Shown: piece by piece, positions 15,387 through 23,461 of the stretch
Position numbering within the stretch: the first letter of the stretch is position 1
Layout: every line of letters starts with the position of its first letter
Assembly: GCA_029263235.1 (NCBI GenBank)
Contig: JAJCXW010000138.1
Location: 1 to 34,870 of the forward strand
Origin: Acidimicrobiales bacterium
GTDB lineage: Bacteria; Actinomycetota; Acidimicrobiia; Acidimicrobiales; Aldehydirespiratoraceae
DNA: 34,870 bases
Direction: 5' to 3'
Notes under the pieces: generated by a model
What the model saw: the letters and a program-made list of their open reading frames with translations, nothing else
Databases searched by the model: none
What the model was told of the DNA's origin: nothing
Made by a program: the position numbers and the translations under genes

Positions 15387-17654
15387 TCAGCCGACCGGCA
15401 CCAACTCCCGTGGGTACACCGGATCGTCGGCATGGCCCTCGATCGACGGAACGGGCTCGTACTCGGGCTCCGGAAGGCTGGCCTCACCATCGATGTCGAT
15501 GGTCGGCAGTATCCGGTCGAGCCAGCCCGGGATCCACCAGTTGGCGTCGCCCATCAGTTTCATGGTCGCTGGCACCAGCACGATCCGCACGACAGTGGAG
15601 TCCACAAGAATCGCGGTGGCGAGACCAAGACCGAACATCTTCATAATCGGATCGTCGCCCATGACGAAGCCACCGAACACCGAGATCATGATCAGTGCAG
15701 CCGAGGTGATGACTCGAGCCGTACTCGAGATTCCATGGATGACCGAGGCGTCGTTGTCGCCGGTGGCGAGATACTCCTCACGAACTCGTGAGAGCAAGAA
15801 CACCTCGTAGTCCATCGACAGACCAAAGAGGATTGCGAACATGAACATCGGGATGAACGAGACGATCGGCACGGTCGACTCGAGGCCGATCAGATCCTTG
15901 CCCCAGCCCCACTGGAAGACCATCACCAGCACGCCGTAGGCCGCACCGATGCTCAACAGGTTGAGTATCGCAGCCTTCAGGGGCACCAGCACCGATCGGA
16001 AGACCATCACCAGCAGCAGGAAGGACAGGACGATCACTGCGGCGATGAAGACGAACAACCGGTCGCTGATCCGCCCGGCCACGTCGGCAAAGCTGGCTGT
16101 CTGTCCGCCAATGTGGGCCGTAGCGGCACTGTCGGCCAGCACCACGGGGAACACCTCGTTGCGTAGTCGTTCGACCGTCTCGAATGTGGCGGCATCTTGA
16201 GGTGCGGTGGTGGGGAACGCCACGAGGGTGGCCACGCCGGCAGCCGAGTTGATCTCGGCCGGAGCGACAGCATCGATTCCGGGGTCGTCGACAACGGCAC
16301 TGGCGAGAGGCTCGACGACGCTTGCGTCCTCTGAGATGTCGATCGCGATCAGGAGAGGTCCGTTGATGCCCGCCCCGAAGCCGTCGGCGACGATGTCGTA
16401 GGCCTGGCGTTGGGTATTGGACTCAGCGATGGTTCCCTCGTCGGGAAAGCCGAGCCGAAGGGCGAACACCGGCGCAGTGAGAGCTACCAGCACCAGAGTG
16501 ACGCCGATGGCGTAGGGCCAAGCGTGAGCCGACACGTGGCGACCCCAGCGCTCCCATCCCTGGCCGGTCTGCCGGCTGCTGTCGCCCTGGTGGATGCCCC
16601 GGCGGTGGATTCCAAGTCGGTTGATCCAGTGGCCACTCAGGCCGAGAAAGGCCGGAAGCAAGGTCACCGAGGCGACAACGATGATCAGCACGATCACCGC
16701 GATCGCTATACCGGCTGCGGTCAGGAACGGAACACCGGCGACAGCGAGACCAAGAATGGCGATCACGACAGTTCCGCCGGCAAACACGACGGCCTGGCCG
16801 GCGGTGGCAACAGCCCGACCAGCCGACTCTTCGACCGTCATGCCCCGGGCCAGGAACTCGCGATGCCGTGTGATGAGGAACAGTGCGTAGTCGATACCCA
16901 CACCGAGACCGATCATTGCGCCGATGTCCGGTGCCCATGACGGGATCTCGACCAGATAGGTGATGAGCGACATAGAGCTGACTCCGAGAGCCAGTCCGAA
17001 TAGAGCCATGGCAATGGGAAGGCCCATGGCGATCAGGGATCCGAACGCCAGCAGCAGTGTGATCGCTGCGACTATCAATCCGATCATCTCACCGCCTCCC
17101 GCCTCCTCGAATGCGAAGAAGAGGTCGCCACCTGTCTCGATGCGCAGTGACGATCCCTCGCGGGCGCCGAGCACGAAATCCTTCAGATTGTCGAGGTCGG
17201 CCTTGGAGAGGTCTTCGGTCAACGGGTACTGAATCTGGATGAGGGCGATCCGGCCGTCGGAGGAAACAGCCCCGGCAGAGACAGCCGACTCGTTGCCGGC
17301 CTGGAGGGCACCGGCCGGGTCGTTGGTCCCGAGGACCTTCGGAAGCTCGGCCGCTCCCCGTTGGACTTCGGCCAGAGCGTCCTGGGCCTCCGGCGAGTCG
17401 AAGAACGTCGTGCCGCTATCAAGGGGCACGAGGACGACACGGGCGGTGAGCCCGGCCTGCTCAGACTGGGCGGAGGACAAGAGCTCGGTGGCTGCTTGAG
17501 AGTCGAGACCAGGGGCCTCGAAGGAGTCCTCGAGGTCACGGCCGAAGGAGCTGGATGCTGCTACCACCACGACGGCGGCAAGCAGCCACATCCCGATCAT
17601 CACCCATGGTCTACGGGCCGCAAATCGACCTACTCGATAGAGCAAAGTTGACAT
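15387..17654 (-). CDS. MMPL/RND-family membrane transporter
   Basis: This 755-residue RND-type exporter of the MmpL/YdfJ class consists of two similar halves. TM1 (about residues 16-35) follows a short RRPW-containing cytoplasmic tail, and a large extracytoplasmic domain comes next. A TM cluster follows, with GLVIAA-like glycine-rich helices and the motif ALFGLALGVSSMSLITYLVEIPSWAP shortened here by the idiom GIDYALFLITRHRE (first-half signature). The second half has GLSMDYEVFLLSRVREEY. The tail has WWIPGWLDRILP. The ATG at 17654 is chosen because AAGGAG lies 9 nt upstream; a longer frame from 17729 lacks this. It probably exports lipids or small hydrophobic compounds by proton motive force. 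It is divergent from a two-component system and sits behind a perfect 16-bp palindrome. Confidence 0.9.
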   Translation of the reverse strand: MSTLLYRVGRFAARRPWVMIGMWLLAAVVVVAASSSFGRDLEDSFEAPGLDSQAATELLSSAQSEQAGLTARVVLVPLDSGTTFFDSPEAQDALAEVQRGAAELPKVLGTNDPAGALQAGNESAVSAGAVSSDGRIALIQIQYPLTEDLSKADLDNLKDFVLGAREGSSLRIETGGDLFFAFEEAGGGEMIGLIVAAITLLLAFGSLIAMGLPIAMALFGLALGVSSMSLITYLVEIPSWAPDIGAMIGLGVGIDYALFLITRHREFLARGMTVEESAGRAVATAGQAVVFAGGTVVIAILGLAVAGVPFLTAAGIAIAVIVLIIVVASVTLLPAFLGLSGHWINRLGIHRRGIHQGDSSRQTGQGWERWGRHVSAHAWPYAIGVTLVLVALTAPVFALRLGFPDEGTIAESNTQRQAYDIVADGFGAGINGPLLIAIDISEDASVVEPLASAVVDDPGIDAVAPAEINSAAGVATLVAFPTTAPQDAATFETVERLRNEVFPVVLADSAATAHIGGQTASFADVAGRISDRLFVFIAAVIVLSFLLLVMVFRSVLVPLKAAILNLLSIGAAYGVLVMVFQWGWGKDLIGLESTVPIVSFIPMFMFAILFGLSMDYEVFLLSRVREEYLATGDNDASVIHGISSTARVITSAALIMISVFGGFVMGDDPIMKMFGLGLATAILVDSTVVRIVLVPATMKLMGDANWWIPGWLDRILPTIDIDGEASLPEPEYEPVPSIEGHADDPVYPRELVPVG

Positions 17655-17759
17655 TTGACTTCTCCTTCGGTGAGCCGCCGATCGCCCTCGTGGCGTTCGA
17701 CACCCATGAGCATGATGAGCTCGGCCCACGTAGTCGCCGGTGCAATGGCCATATGTCTC

Positions 17760-17775
17760 CTGACCGATAGGTCAG
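17760..17775. promoter_or_regulatory. Perfect palindrome CTGACC-GATA-GGTCAG before the MMPL gene
   Basis: A 16-bp element with exact 6-bp arms lies in the divergent region between the MMPL transporter and the kinase gene. On the minus strand it overlaps a -35-like TTGACT (17779 to 17774), with a weak -10-like ACATAT/CATATG 17-18 nt further on. A bound dimer would therefore block MMPL transcription. The form suits a TetR-type repressor, but none is encoded beside it. Confidence 0.45.
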
Positions 17776-17825
17776 TCAAAAGACCACCCGTTCGGCTGAT
17801 ACCCCTAGGGCCCAACTTCTCTACG

Positions 17826-18986
17826 ATGGACTCCATGAGGAACGCCCTCCACACCCTGTGGGCCGAATCCCACACCACAGACCCTCCGGCCCGACTGCCG
17901 CGCGACTACGCGCTGGTCGGGATCGTGATTTCAATCGTGGTCGTCGAGGGGCTCTTTCAGCCGGATCTCGCCTGGCGGGCCTTTGCCATCCCTTACGGCA
18001 TCGCCCTTTCGTTGACTCTCCTTTGGAGGCGTACCCATCCGCTTGCCATGGTGGCGTTGGCCTTTGCATCTCTCACAACGCTCGACATCGCATCTTCGAT
18101 CGTCAACGAGAAGCCGATGGAGCTCTATGCGGGTGCCTTCGTGTTGATCCTCGTCTACTCGCTCTTCCGCTGGGGCGCCGGACGCGATGCAGCAATCGGA
18201 TTCGGCTTCATGCTCGCTGCTCTGACGACCAGCCTGATCACCGACTTCACCGGAATCGGTGATTCGATCGGTGGAGCGGTGGTCCTGGTGTTCCCTGCCG
18301 TGCTCGGCCTCGAGGTCCGCTACCAGCTGGTCGTGAGGCGCCAGCGGCTGGAGCGATTCCAGTCCCAGGAACGCGAGCAGCTGGCGCGTGAACTCCACGA
18401 CACTGTGGCCCACCACGTGTCGGCGATCGCCATACAGGCCCAAGCAGGGCGATTCCTGGCCACTACTTCATCTCCCGAAGGGGCAGTCGAAGCTCTCGAG
18501 GTGATCGAGGAGGAGGCCTCGAGGGCGCTCGCCGAGATGCGATCGATCGTCGCCGTCCTGAGAGACGGTGGAGCCGCTCCGGAGCTGTCGCCCCAACAAG
18601 GGGTCGCCGAGATCATGAATCTGGCTGTCGACGACGGACCGGACACCCCGGTGATCGACGTGGAGCTGGCCGGTGAACTGGAGAGCCTCCGACCTTCGGT
18701 TGAGTCCGCCATGTATCGCATCGCTCAGGAGTCGATCACCAACGCAATCCGTCATGCGCGCAACGTCTCGCGTGTCGAGGTGAGGGTCGAGGGCGTGGGC
18801 GACTCGGTGCGACTCACCGTTAGCGACGACGGCGAGGCGGTCACCACGACCAACAACGCCGGATATGGGCTGGTCGGAATGGAGGAGCGCGCGACTCTTC
18901 TCGGAGGGACACTGGACGCCGGCCCCTCGCCCGACCGAGGATGGACTGTTCGTGCCGTTCTCCCGCGGCGAGGTGCACCTGCGTGA
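17826..18986 (+). CDS. Sensor histidine kinase (DesK/NarX type, HisKA_3)
   Basis: This 386-residue membrane kinase has about five hydrophobic helices between residues 28 and 165 with very short loops, which implies sensing in the membrane. A HisKA_3 dimerisation segment QLARELHDTVAHHVSA follows, with phospho-acceptor His191. The catalytic domain has N-box QESITNAIRHA (Asn306), G1-type SDDGE (333-337) and GYGLVGMEER (346-355). The last codons overlap the GTG of the response regulator gene, a classical coupled pair. Starts at 17826 and 17835 are both possible; longer in-frame options upstream would run through the palindrome and the MMPL promoter. Its stimulus is unknown. Control of the divergent exporter is a reasonable guess, since such pairs are often adjacent to their target. 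Confidence 0.88.
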   Translation: MDSMRNALHTLWAESHTTDPPARLPRDYALVGIVISIVVVEGLFQPDLAWRAFAIPYGIALSLTLLWRRTHPLAMVALAFASLTTLDIASSIVNEKPMELYAGAFVLILVYSLFRWGAGRDAAIGFGFMLAALTTSLITDFTGIGDSIGGAVVLVFPAVLGLEVRYQLVVRRQRLERFQSQEREQLARELHDTVAHHVSAIAIQAQAGRFLATTSSPEGAVEALEVIEEEASRALAEMRSIVAVLRDGGAAPELSPQQGVAEIMNLAVDDGPDTPVIDVELAGELESLRPSVESAMYRIAQESITNAIRHARNVSRVEVRVEGVGDSVRLTVSDDGEAVTTTNNAGYGLVGMEERATLLGGTLDAGPSPDRGWTVRAVLPRRGAPA

Positions 18987-19639
18987 CAATCAAGGTCCTG
19001 ATAGCTGACGACCAGAGCATCATCCGTGCCGGGCTCGCCACGATCCTCGATGGCCAGCCCGACATCGAGGTGATCGCACAGGCTGAGGACGGTCGTCAGG
19101 CGGTCGCGCTGGCCCGCGAACTTCGGCCCGATGTGTGTCTCCTCGACATTCGTATGCCGCACCTCGACGGGGTAGAGGCCACCCGGCAGCTTGCCGGACC
19201 CCAGGTTGATCAACCGCTGGCGGTCGTGGTGATCACGACCTTCGACACCGATGAGTACGTACATGGGGCCCTGAAGGCCGGCGCAAGGGGCTTCCTCCTC
19301 AAGGATGCCGGACCCGACCTACTTGTTCAGGCAATTCATGCCGCCGCCGACGGCGAGGCGCTGATAGCGCCCAGCATCACCGCACGCCTCCTTGCCAGCT
19401 TCTCGGACACAATTTCCCAGTCATCACCTTCAGAACCGGTGGACTCACTCACCGACCGAGAAGAGGAGGTACTCGTCACCGTGGCACGGGGGCACACCAA
19501 CTCCGAGATAGCTGATGAGCTCCACATCAGTCTCAGCACCGTCAAGTTTCACCTCGCCAGCCTCATGAGCAAACTCGGCGCCCGGAATCGTGTGGAAATC
19601 GCGATGTGGGCCTACGAAACCGACCGCGTGCAGCGCTGA
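18983..19639 (+). CDS. NarL/FixJ-family response regulator
   Basis: This 218-residue regulator has a receiver domain (1-120) with acidic residues Asp9/Asp10, phosphorylation site Asp55 in LLDIRMPHLDG, Thr85 in VITTF and Lys107 in FLLKDAG. A LuxR-type helix-turn-helix (about 155-215) contains LTDREEEVL and NSEIADELHISLSTVKFHL. The GTG at 18983 overlaps the kinase stop (GTGA), which implies translational coupling. A longer in-frame start inside the kinase gene at 18941 is rejected for that reason. It is the partner of the DesK-like kinase; targets are unknown, with the divergent MMPL gene the nearest candidate. Confidence 0.92.
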   Translation: MTIKVLIADDQSIIRAGLATILDGQPDIEVIAQAEDGRQAVALARELRPDVCLLDIRMPHLDGVEATRQLAGPQVDQPLAVVVITTFDTDEYVHGALKAGARGFLLKDAGPDLLVQAIHAAADGEALIAPSITARLLASFSDTISQSSPSEPVDSLTDREEEVLVTVARGHTNSEIADELHISLSTVKFHLASLMSKLGARNRVEIAMWAYETDRVQR

Positions 19640-19653
19640 CGTTTCCGTGTCGG

Positions 19654-20118
19654 CTACACAGCCGCCGTTCCAACGGCGTCGGCCGTCAGCTCGAGGTGCC
19701 CGAGGTGCTGAAAGAGCTCCTCCAGTGCGTGCAACACGAGTGAGCCGTCGGACGTGTCGCCGTCGTGGAGAAGGATACGTAGCTCGTGATCGGTGGCAGA
19801 TGGCCCAGCGTCGAGCTCGACGGCAAGGGTGGCCAGCCGTTCTGTCGTGGTTTCGATCAGAAGTCTCAGTTCCGCGACCGTGGACTCTGCCTCGAATTCG
19901 AACTCCCGGTCACGGTCGACGTGGCGACCGATGCCGATGTGCTCGAACCAGTAGCGGGCCGCCGCGCAAGAGTGCACGATCAGGGCGGCGGCGCTGTTGG
20001 TCTTTCCGCCGTGAGGTCGGTTGTTGACCGTCTCATCGTCGAATCTCTGGAGAGCCCGGTCCATGCCGGCGAGGGCCTCGCGGCAATACAAGGCGATCGT
20101 TGAAGCGGCGAGTTCCAT
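19654..20118 (-). CDS. DinB-fold family protein (DUF664-like, possible thiol-dependent enzyme)
   Basis: This 154-residue all-helical protein has AALIVHSCAAARYWFEHIG near residues 45-62 and ends with ALEELFQHLGHLELTADAV. The ELFQHLGHLE helix is the usual C-terminal metal-binding helix of DinB/DUF664 proteins, some of which are mycothiol- or bacillithiol-dependent transferases. The conserved histidines at the first helix and in QHLGH could form a metal site. No closer function can be given. It converges with the response regulator gene, with a gap of 14 nt. Confidence 0.7.
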   Translation of the reverse strand: MELAASTIALYCREALAGMDRALQRFDDETVNNRPHGGKTNSAAALIVHSCAAARYWFEHIGIGRHVDRDREFEFEAESTVAELRLLIETTTERLATLAVELDAGPSATDHELRILLHDGDTSDGSLVLHALEELFQHLGHLELTADAVGTAAV

Positions 20119-20151
20119 GTGTGGAGATCCTAGTTGGCCTCGCCGTCGTGA

Positions 20152-20511
20152 TCAGTCGGCTGAATCAGGCTCGCTCAGGGGCTTGTTGATCGGTTGGGTC
20201 ATGCTCGACGGATCGACGCTGAAGCCGAAGACTCCCCGAAAGCTTGCCCCTGGGACATCCCGGTGGACGGTGCCAGCGGGGGCCGACGCAAGCGTGCCGG
20301 GACCGGCTCTCAGGATTCGGCCATCCTCGTACTCGACCGCTGCCTCGCCACTGATGACATAGACCACTGCATCGAAATCATGCCAATGGAAGTCTTCGAC
20401 GCTTCCGACGAAGTCCATGGCAAGCCCGAACAAGCCTTCATCCTCAACTGCGGCCATCGCCTCCTCCTCGGTGGTCACATCTGTTGGAGAGACAGTGGCG
20501 GAGTTGGTCAT
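20152..20511 (-). CDS. Small single-domain cupin protein
   Basis: This 119-residue protein starts at the ATG preceded by GAGGAT; a GTG at 20568 would add 19 residues without a comparable ribosome binding site. The cupin core shows FHWHDFDAVVYVISGEA, which has the HxH metal ligands but lacks the usual glutamate. Motif 2 is PAGTVHRDV, with its histidine. The fold is a single beta-barrel that could bind a metal ion and a small ligand. Many such proteins are isomerases, dioxygenases or ligand sensors, and the function is not decidable here. It lies 33 nt upstream of the DinB-fold gene on the same strand and may share its transcript. Confidence 0.72.
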   Translation of the reverse strand: MTNSATVSPTDVTTEEEAMAAVEDEGLFGLAMDFVGSVEDFHWHDFDAVVYVISGEAAVEYEDGRILRAGPGTLASAPAGTVHRDVPGASFRGVFGFSVDPSSMTQPINKPLSEPDSAD

Positions 20512-20666
20512 GGCGAGATCCTCGGCAGGTTCGGTCGGGGCCAATGACACTATTGCCCCAACAAGCACAAACGCGGGCCGACCTGTGGAAACAATGAGGC
20601 AGCAAACTAGGCATGTGCCCGATGTGCCGGACTACCTCAGACCTTCAACATGGAGTCATGCACCAC
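20512..20666. other. Non-coding part of the 387-nt gap between the cupin and Tam genes
   Basis: This is the first part of the only stretch longer than 300 nt without an intact gene. I see no clear promoter, repeat or RNA gene in it. It should hold the promoter of the cupin gene. The remainder (20667-20898) is occupied by the interrupted small reading frame described separately. Confidence 0.4.
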
Positions 20667-20924
20667 ATGACCTTCACCACACCCGACTACCCCCGTGAGC
20701 TTTCGGGCCTCACCGACCGGCAGCGTTCGGAACGTGCCGCCTGGCGGTTCTCGCTGAGCGAGGCACTCTTGGACAACCGCCGTGAGAGCGCAACAAGAAG
20801 CTGATTCGTCACCGTCGACAGTTTCCCGGCCGACGGCGGCAACGATCTCGAGACGCTGGTCAACTACCTCGGCACGTTCAGCCCAGTAACGCCCTCGGTC
20901 AACCGATCGGCGCTGTGGCCATGA
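20667..20924 (+). pseudogene. Possible remnant: small reading frame interrupted by one in-frame TGA
   Basis: From the ATG at 20667 a frame reads MTFTTPDYPRELSGLTDRQR and continues for 45 codons to a TGA at 20802-20804. It then continues in the same frame with FVTVDSFPADGGNDLETLVN and on to a second stop at 20922-20924. Both halves have a protein-like composition. The 3' end overlaps the Tam gene on the other strand by about 26 nt. I recognise no family. It may be a decayed gene, a 45-codon peptide gene, or chance. Nothing supports UGA recoding. Confidence 0.3.
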
Positions 20925-21678
20925 TGAACAGTCGCGTGAACGGCAGCAGAGTGATGCCGTTTGCTGCACGCGGGTAGTGCCGGTTGATTCGTGGGGAGTA
21001 CTCGGCGACGAACCTCTGGGCCTCGGAATCTGGCAGCGCCGACAGGATCGGACGCAGGGCGCTACCTGAAACCCAAGCCGTGACCGCATCAGGTCCCGAA
21101 AGCTCCTGGACGTAGGTCGTCGTCCAGATATCGAGGGCTGAAGCAATGGGGGAGAGCACCCGGTGGTATTCGCCAGGGCTACCAACCGGATCCGAGAACA
21201 GCACGGGCTCGAGATCGGCCGACCAATCGAGTTCCCGGGCCACCTCATTGATGATCGTGTGAGTGGGTTGATCGAAGTTGGCCGGCATCTGCACGGCAAG
21301 CATGCCGCCGGGGTTCAGGCCGGCCATCAAGGCGGGCAGGAGCGAGTGGTGTTCGGGTAGCCAGTGCAGGGCGGCATTGCTGTAGAGCAGATCGACCGGA
21401 GCGTCGGGCCGCCACGTGTTGAGGTCGGCTTCCAGCCAGGCCGAATCCGGATGATCGGAGCGAGCGCGCGACAACATCTCGGGGGAGTTGTCGACGCCGA
21501 GATAGTCGACGGCGGGCCAGCGCGACCTCATGAACGGGTATGCCGATCCTGTGCCGCAGCCGAGATCGATCACCGTCTCCACGGCATCAGACGGCACTCT
21601 TGCGAGTAGCTCCACAGCCGGACGAAGCCGGTGATCGTCGAAGGTCAGATACTGGCCCGGGTCCCACTTCCCAGTCAC
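20899..21678 (-). CDS. tam: Trans-aconitate 2-methyltransferase-like enzyme
   Basis: This 259-residue class I methyltransferase opens WDPGQYLTFDDHRLRPAVEL, the characteristic Tam start (WDPxQYLxFxDxRxRPxxDL). SAM motif I VIDLGCGTG is at 36-44, and VDLLYSNAALHWLPEH and NPGGMLAVQMPAN follow. The family methylates trans-aconitate, a spontaneous inhibitor of the TCA cycle formed from cis-aconitate. The length matches (about 250-260). It is the last gene of the minus-strand run from the M20 peptidase, 12 nt after the SRPBCC gene. Confidence 0.88.
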   Translation of the reverse strand: MTGKWDPGQYLTFDDHRLRPAVELLARVPSDAVETVIDLGCGTGSAYPFMRSRWPAVDYLGVDNSPEMLSRARSDHPDSAWLEADLNTWRPDAPVDLLYSNAALHWLPEHHSLLPALMAGLNPGGMLAVQMPANFDQPTHTIINEVARELDWSADLEPVLFSDPVGSPGEYHRVLSPIASALDIWTTTYVQELSGPDAVTAWVSGSALRPILSALPDSEAQRFVAEYSPRINRHYPRAANGITLLPFTRLFIMATAPIG

Positions 21679-21690
21679 GATCGGATCGAC

Positions 21691-22203
21691 TCAGTCATCG
21701 AGCGGCTCGGCCTCGGCCATGGCCTTCACCGCTTCGAGGGTCCGCATCATGTTGGTCTCCTGAAAGACCAGCCGCTCCGCGATGATCTGCTCCTCGTTGG
21801 CCGGGTCGGCCTCGATGAAACGGGTCAGGCCAGACACCCCGGGCCCGATGCGGTAGTGCTGGCGAAGCACGGTCTGTCCGGCCCGTTCCTCGAGCTCGAA
21901 CCGCCATCGCGAAGCGCTGTCGTCGACCTCTCGAACCGCCCAGGCGAAGACCTCGCCGGGCTTCCACGCGGTCACATGTGAACTCGAGGTCCATTCACCG
22001 ATGGCTGCGTTGAAGTTTCTGCCCTTGATGATGCTGCCGATCCCGGGTTCGTCGCCCTGGTGATCGCCCCATCCCGCCTCCACCAGTTCCTCGCTGTAGC
22101 GACTCGGTAGGGACGGGTCGGCGATGAGTTCCCACACCCTGTTCGCTGGGGCATCGACCACCAATTCGACTTCGATTTCAGGACCATCTACGTACAAGAC
22201 CAT
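21691..22203 (-). CDS. SRPBCC (polyketide cyclase/START-like) family protein
   Basis: This 170-residue protein has the pattern of a hydrophobic-cavity helix-grip fold. It shows IEVELVVDAPANRVWELIADPSLPSRYSEEL near the start, then GSIIKGRN, WTSSSHVTAWKPGEVFAWAV and a long C-terminal helix (EEQIIAERLVFQETNMMRTL) broken here into two recognisable parts. Members bind or transform small hydrophobic ligands, and the ligand is unknown. It lies between the PPi-type phosphofructokinase (42 nt upstream) and Tam (12 nt downstream) in an apparent operon. Confidence 0.8.
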   Translation of the reverse strand: MVLYVDGPEIEVELVVDAPANRVWELIADPSLPSRYSEELVEAGWGDHQGDEPGIGSIIKGRNFNAAIGEWTSSSHVTAWKPGEVFAWAVREVDDSASRWRFELEERAGQTVLRQHYRIGPGVSGLTRFIEADPANEEQIIAERLVFQETNMMRTLEAVKAMAEAEPLDD

Positions 22204-22245
22204 CGTCGAAGAGTAGACGAGACCAGATATCGAAGAAATCGAACC

Positions 22246-23394
22246 TCAGTACAGGAACATCGGCTTGCCGGCCACGTGGCGCAGCTTGGGCTGGTAGTTG
22301 GCGGCGTCGTAGAGCTCATCGACATCGACTCGGCGGACGCCTTCGCCGGTGACGCTGATCGGCACGTTGGTGTAGGTCCCGGATCGAAGGGCAACCATGC
22401 GACCGAGGGTGCCGTCGATGGCCAGATCGACGGCCATGACCGCGTAGTTCATGCCCACCATGAGGTCGAGAGAGTCGGGGCTGCCGGAACGCATCAGATA
22501 GGCCACCTCCTGCAAGATGATTCCCTCGCCGGTTCGTTCCTTGATCATGTCGCCAGTGATCTTCCCGATGCCTCCGAGCTTGCGGTGGCCGTAGGCATCG
22601 GCCTCACCCGAGAGGGTCAGCCCGCTGCCCTCCATGGTGGCTCCCTCGGAGATGGTGATCATGGCGTAGTTGCTCGGGTTGGACGACTTGTCGGCCACGA
22701 TCAGCTCGCTCAGGTGATCGATGTCGAACGGAACCTCGGAGATGATGGCTCTGTCGACACCCGAGAGGTATGCCGTGACCAGGGAGGTTTCGCCGCTGTA
22801 GCGGCCGAACAGCTCCACGATCGCGATGCGTTCGTGGGAGCCGGTGCTGGTGCGAAGGTCGTGAATGAACTGCACTCCACGGGTGACAGCGGTGGAGAAT
22901 CCGATGCAGTAGTCGGTGCCGTGAACATCGTTGTCCATTGTCTTGGGGATGGCCACCACCGGTACGCCCTCCTCGTGCATTCGGAGGCCGTACGACAACG
23001 TGTCGTCGCCGCCGATGGGGAGCAGCACATCAATACCGAGAGCGTCGAGAACCTTGAGTATGTGCGGGGTGAAGTCGAAGGGTCCTTCTCCCACGGCCTG
23101 GTCGGTCAGAAAGTCGGGAACATCGTCGGCCTTCACGCTGCTGGGCTTGGTGCGCGAGGTGTGAAGGAAGGTGCCTCCGGTTCGATCGATGGTGCGCACG
23201 GTCGCTCGATCCAGCACGAGCGTGTTGGAGGAAATCGTGTCGGGGTCATCAGGGTTGCAGTTGAGGAGTCCACCCCATCCGCGGCGAATCCCGAGGACCT
23301 CGTGACCCTCGTCGATCATCCTGTTGACAGCGGCCTTGATGCAGGGGTTCAACCCGGGAACATCGCCGCCTCCGGTCAGGATCGCTGCTCTCAT
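22246..23394 (-). CDS. 6-phosphofructokinase, PPi-type active site
   Basis: This 382-residue enzyme phosphorylates fructose 6-phosphate. [15 protein letters not shown] opens the fold. The phosphoryl-donor motif is PIGGDDT (about 126-132), where ATP enzymes have GGDGS. The catalytic segment is IPKTMDND (149-156), where ATP enzymes have IPGTIDND. The GGDD plus PKTMDND combination is the known mark of pyrophosphate-dependent PFK, so a reversible PPi-linked reaction is predicted. AGGA precedes the ATG. It sits in a run with a sulfur amino acid enzyme upstream and SRPBCC/Tam genes downstream, not with other glycolytic genes. Biochemical donor specificity is inferred from two motifs only. Confidence 0.9.
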   Translation of the reverse strand: MRAAILTGGGDVPGLNPCIKAAVNRMIDEGHEVLGIRRGWGGLLNCNPDDPDTISSNTLVLDRATVRTIDRTGGTFLHTSRTKPSSVKADDVPDFLTDQAVGEGPFDFTPHILKVLDALGIDVLLPIGGDDTLSYGLRMHEEGVPVVAIPKTMDNDVHGTDYCIGFSTAVTRGVQFIHDLRTSTGSHERIAIVELFGRYSGETSLVTAYLSGVDRAIISEVPFDIDHLSELIVADKSSNPSNYAMITISEGATMEGSGLTLSGEADAYGHRKLGGIGKITGDMIKERTGEGIILQEVAYLMRSGSPDSLDLMVGMNYAVMAVDLAIDGTLGRMVALRSGTYTNVPISVTGEGVRRVDVDELYDAANYQPKLRHVAGKPMFLY

Positions 23395-23461
23395 CTCTGT
23401 GTTCCTCTCGATGCCGTGGGACGGTATGCACAGCGTCGCGCAGTCTCGGCTCGCATGCCGG

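Noticed and set aside
20802-20804. Selenocysteine recoding of the in-frame TGA
   Set aside because: No SECIS-like hairpin was evident, no selenoprotein family matches, and no sel genes are present. The selenium label of SsnA/YgfK is historical and not evidence here.
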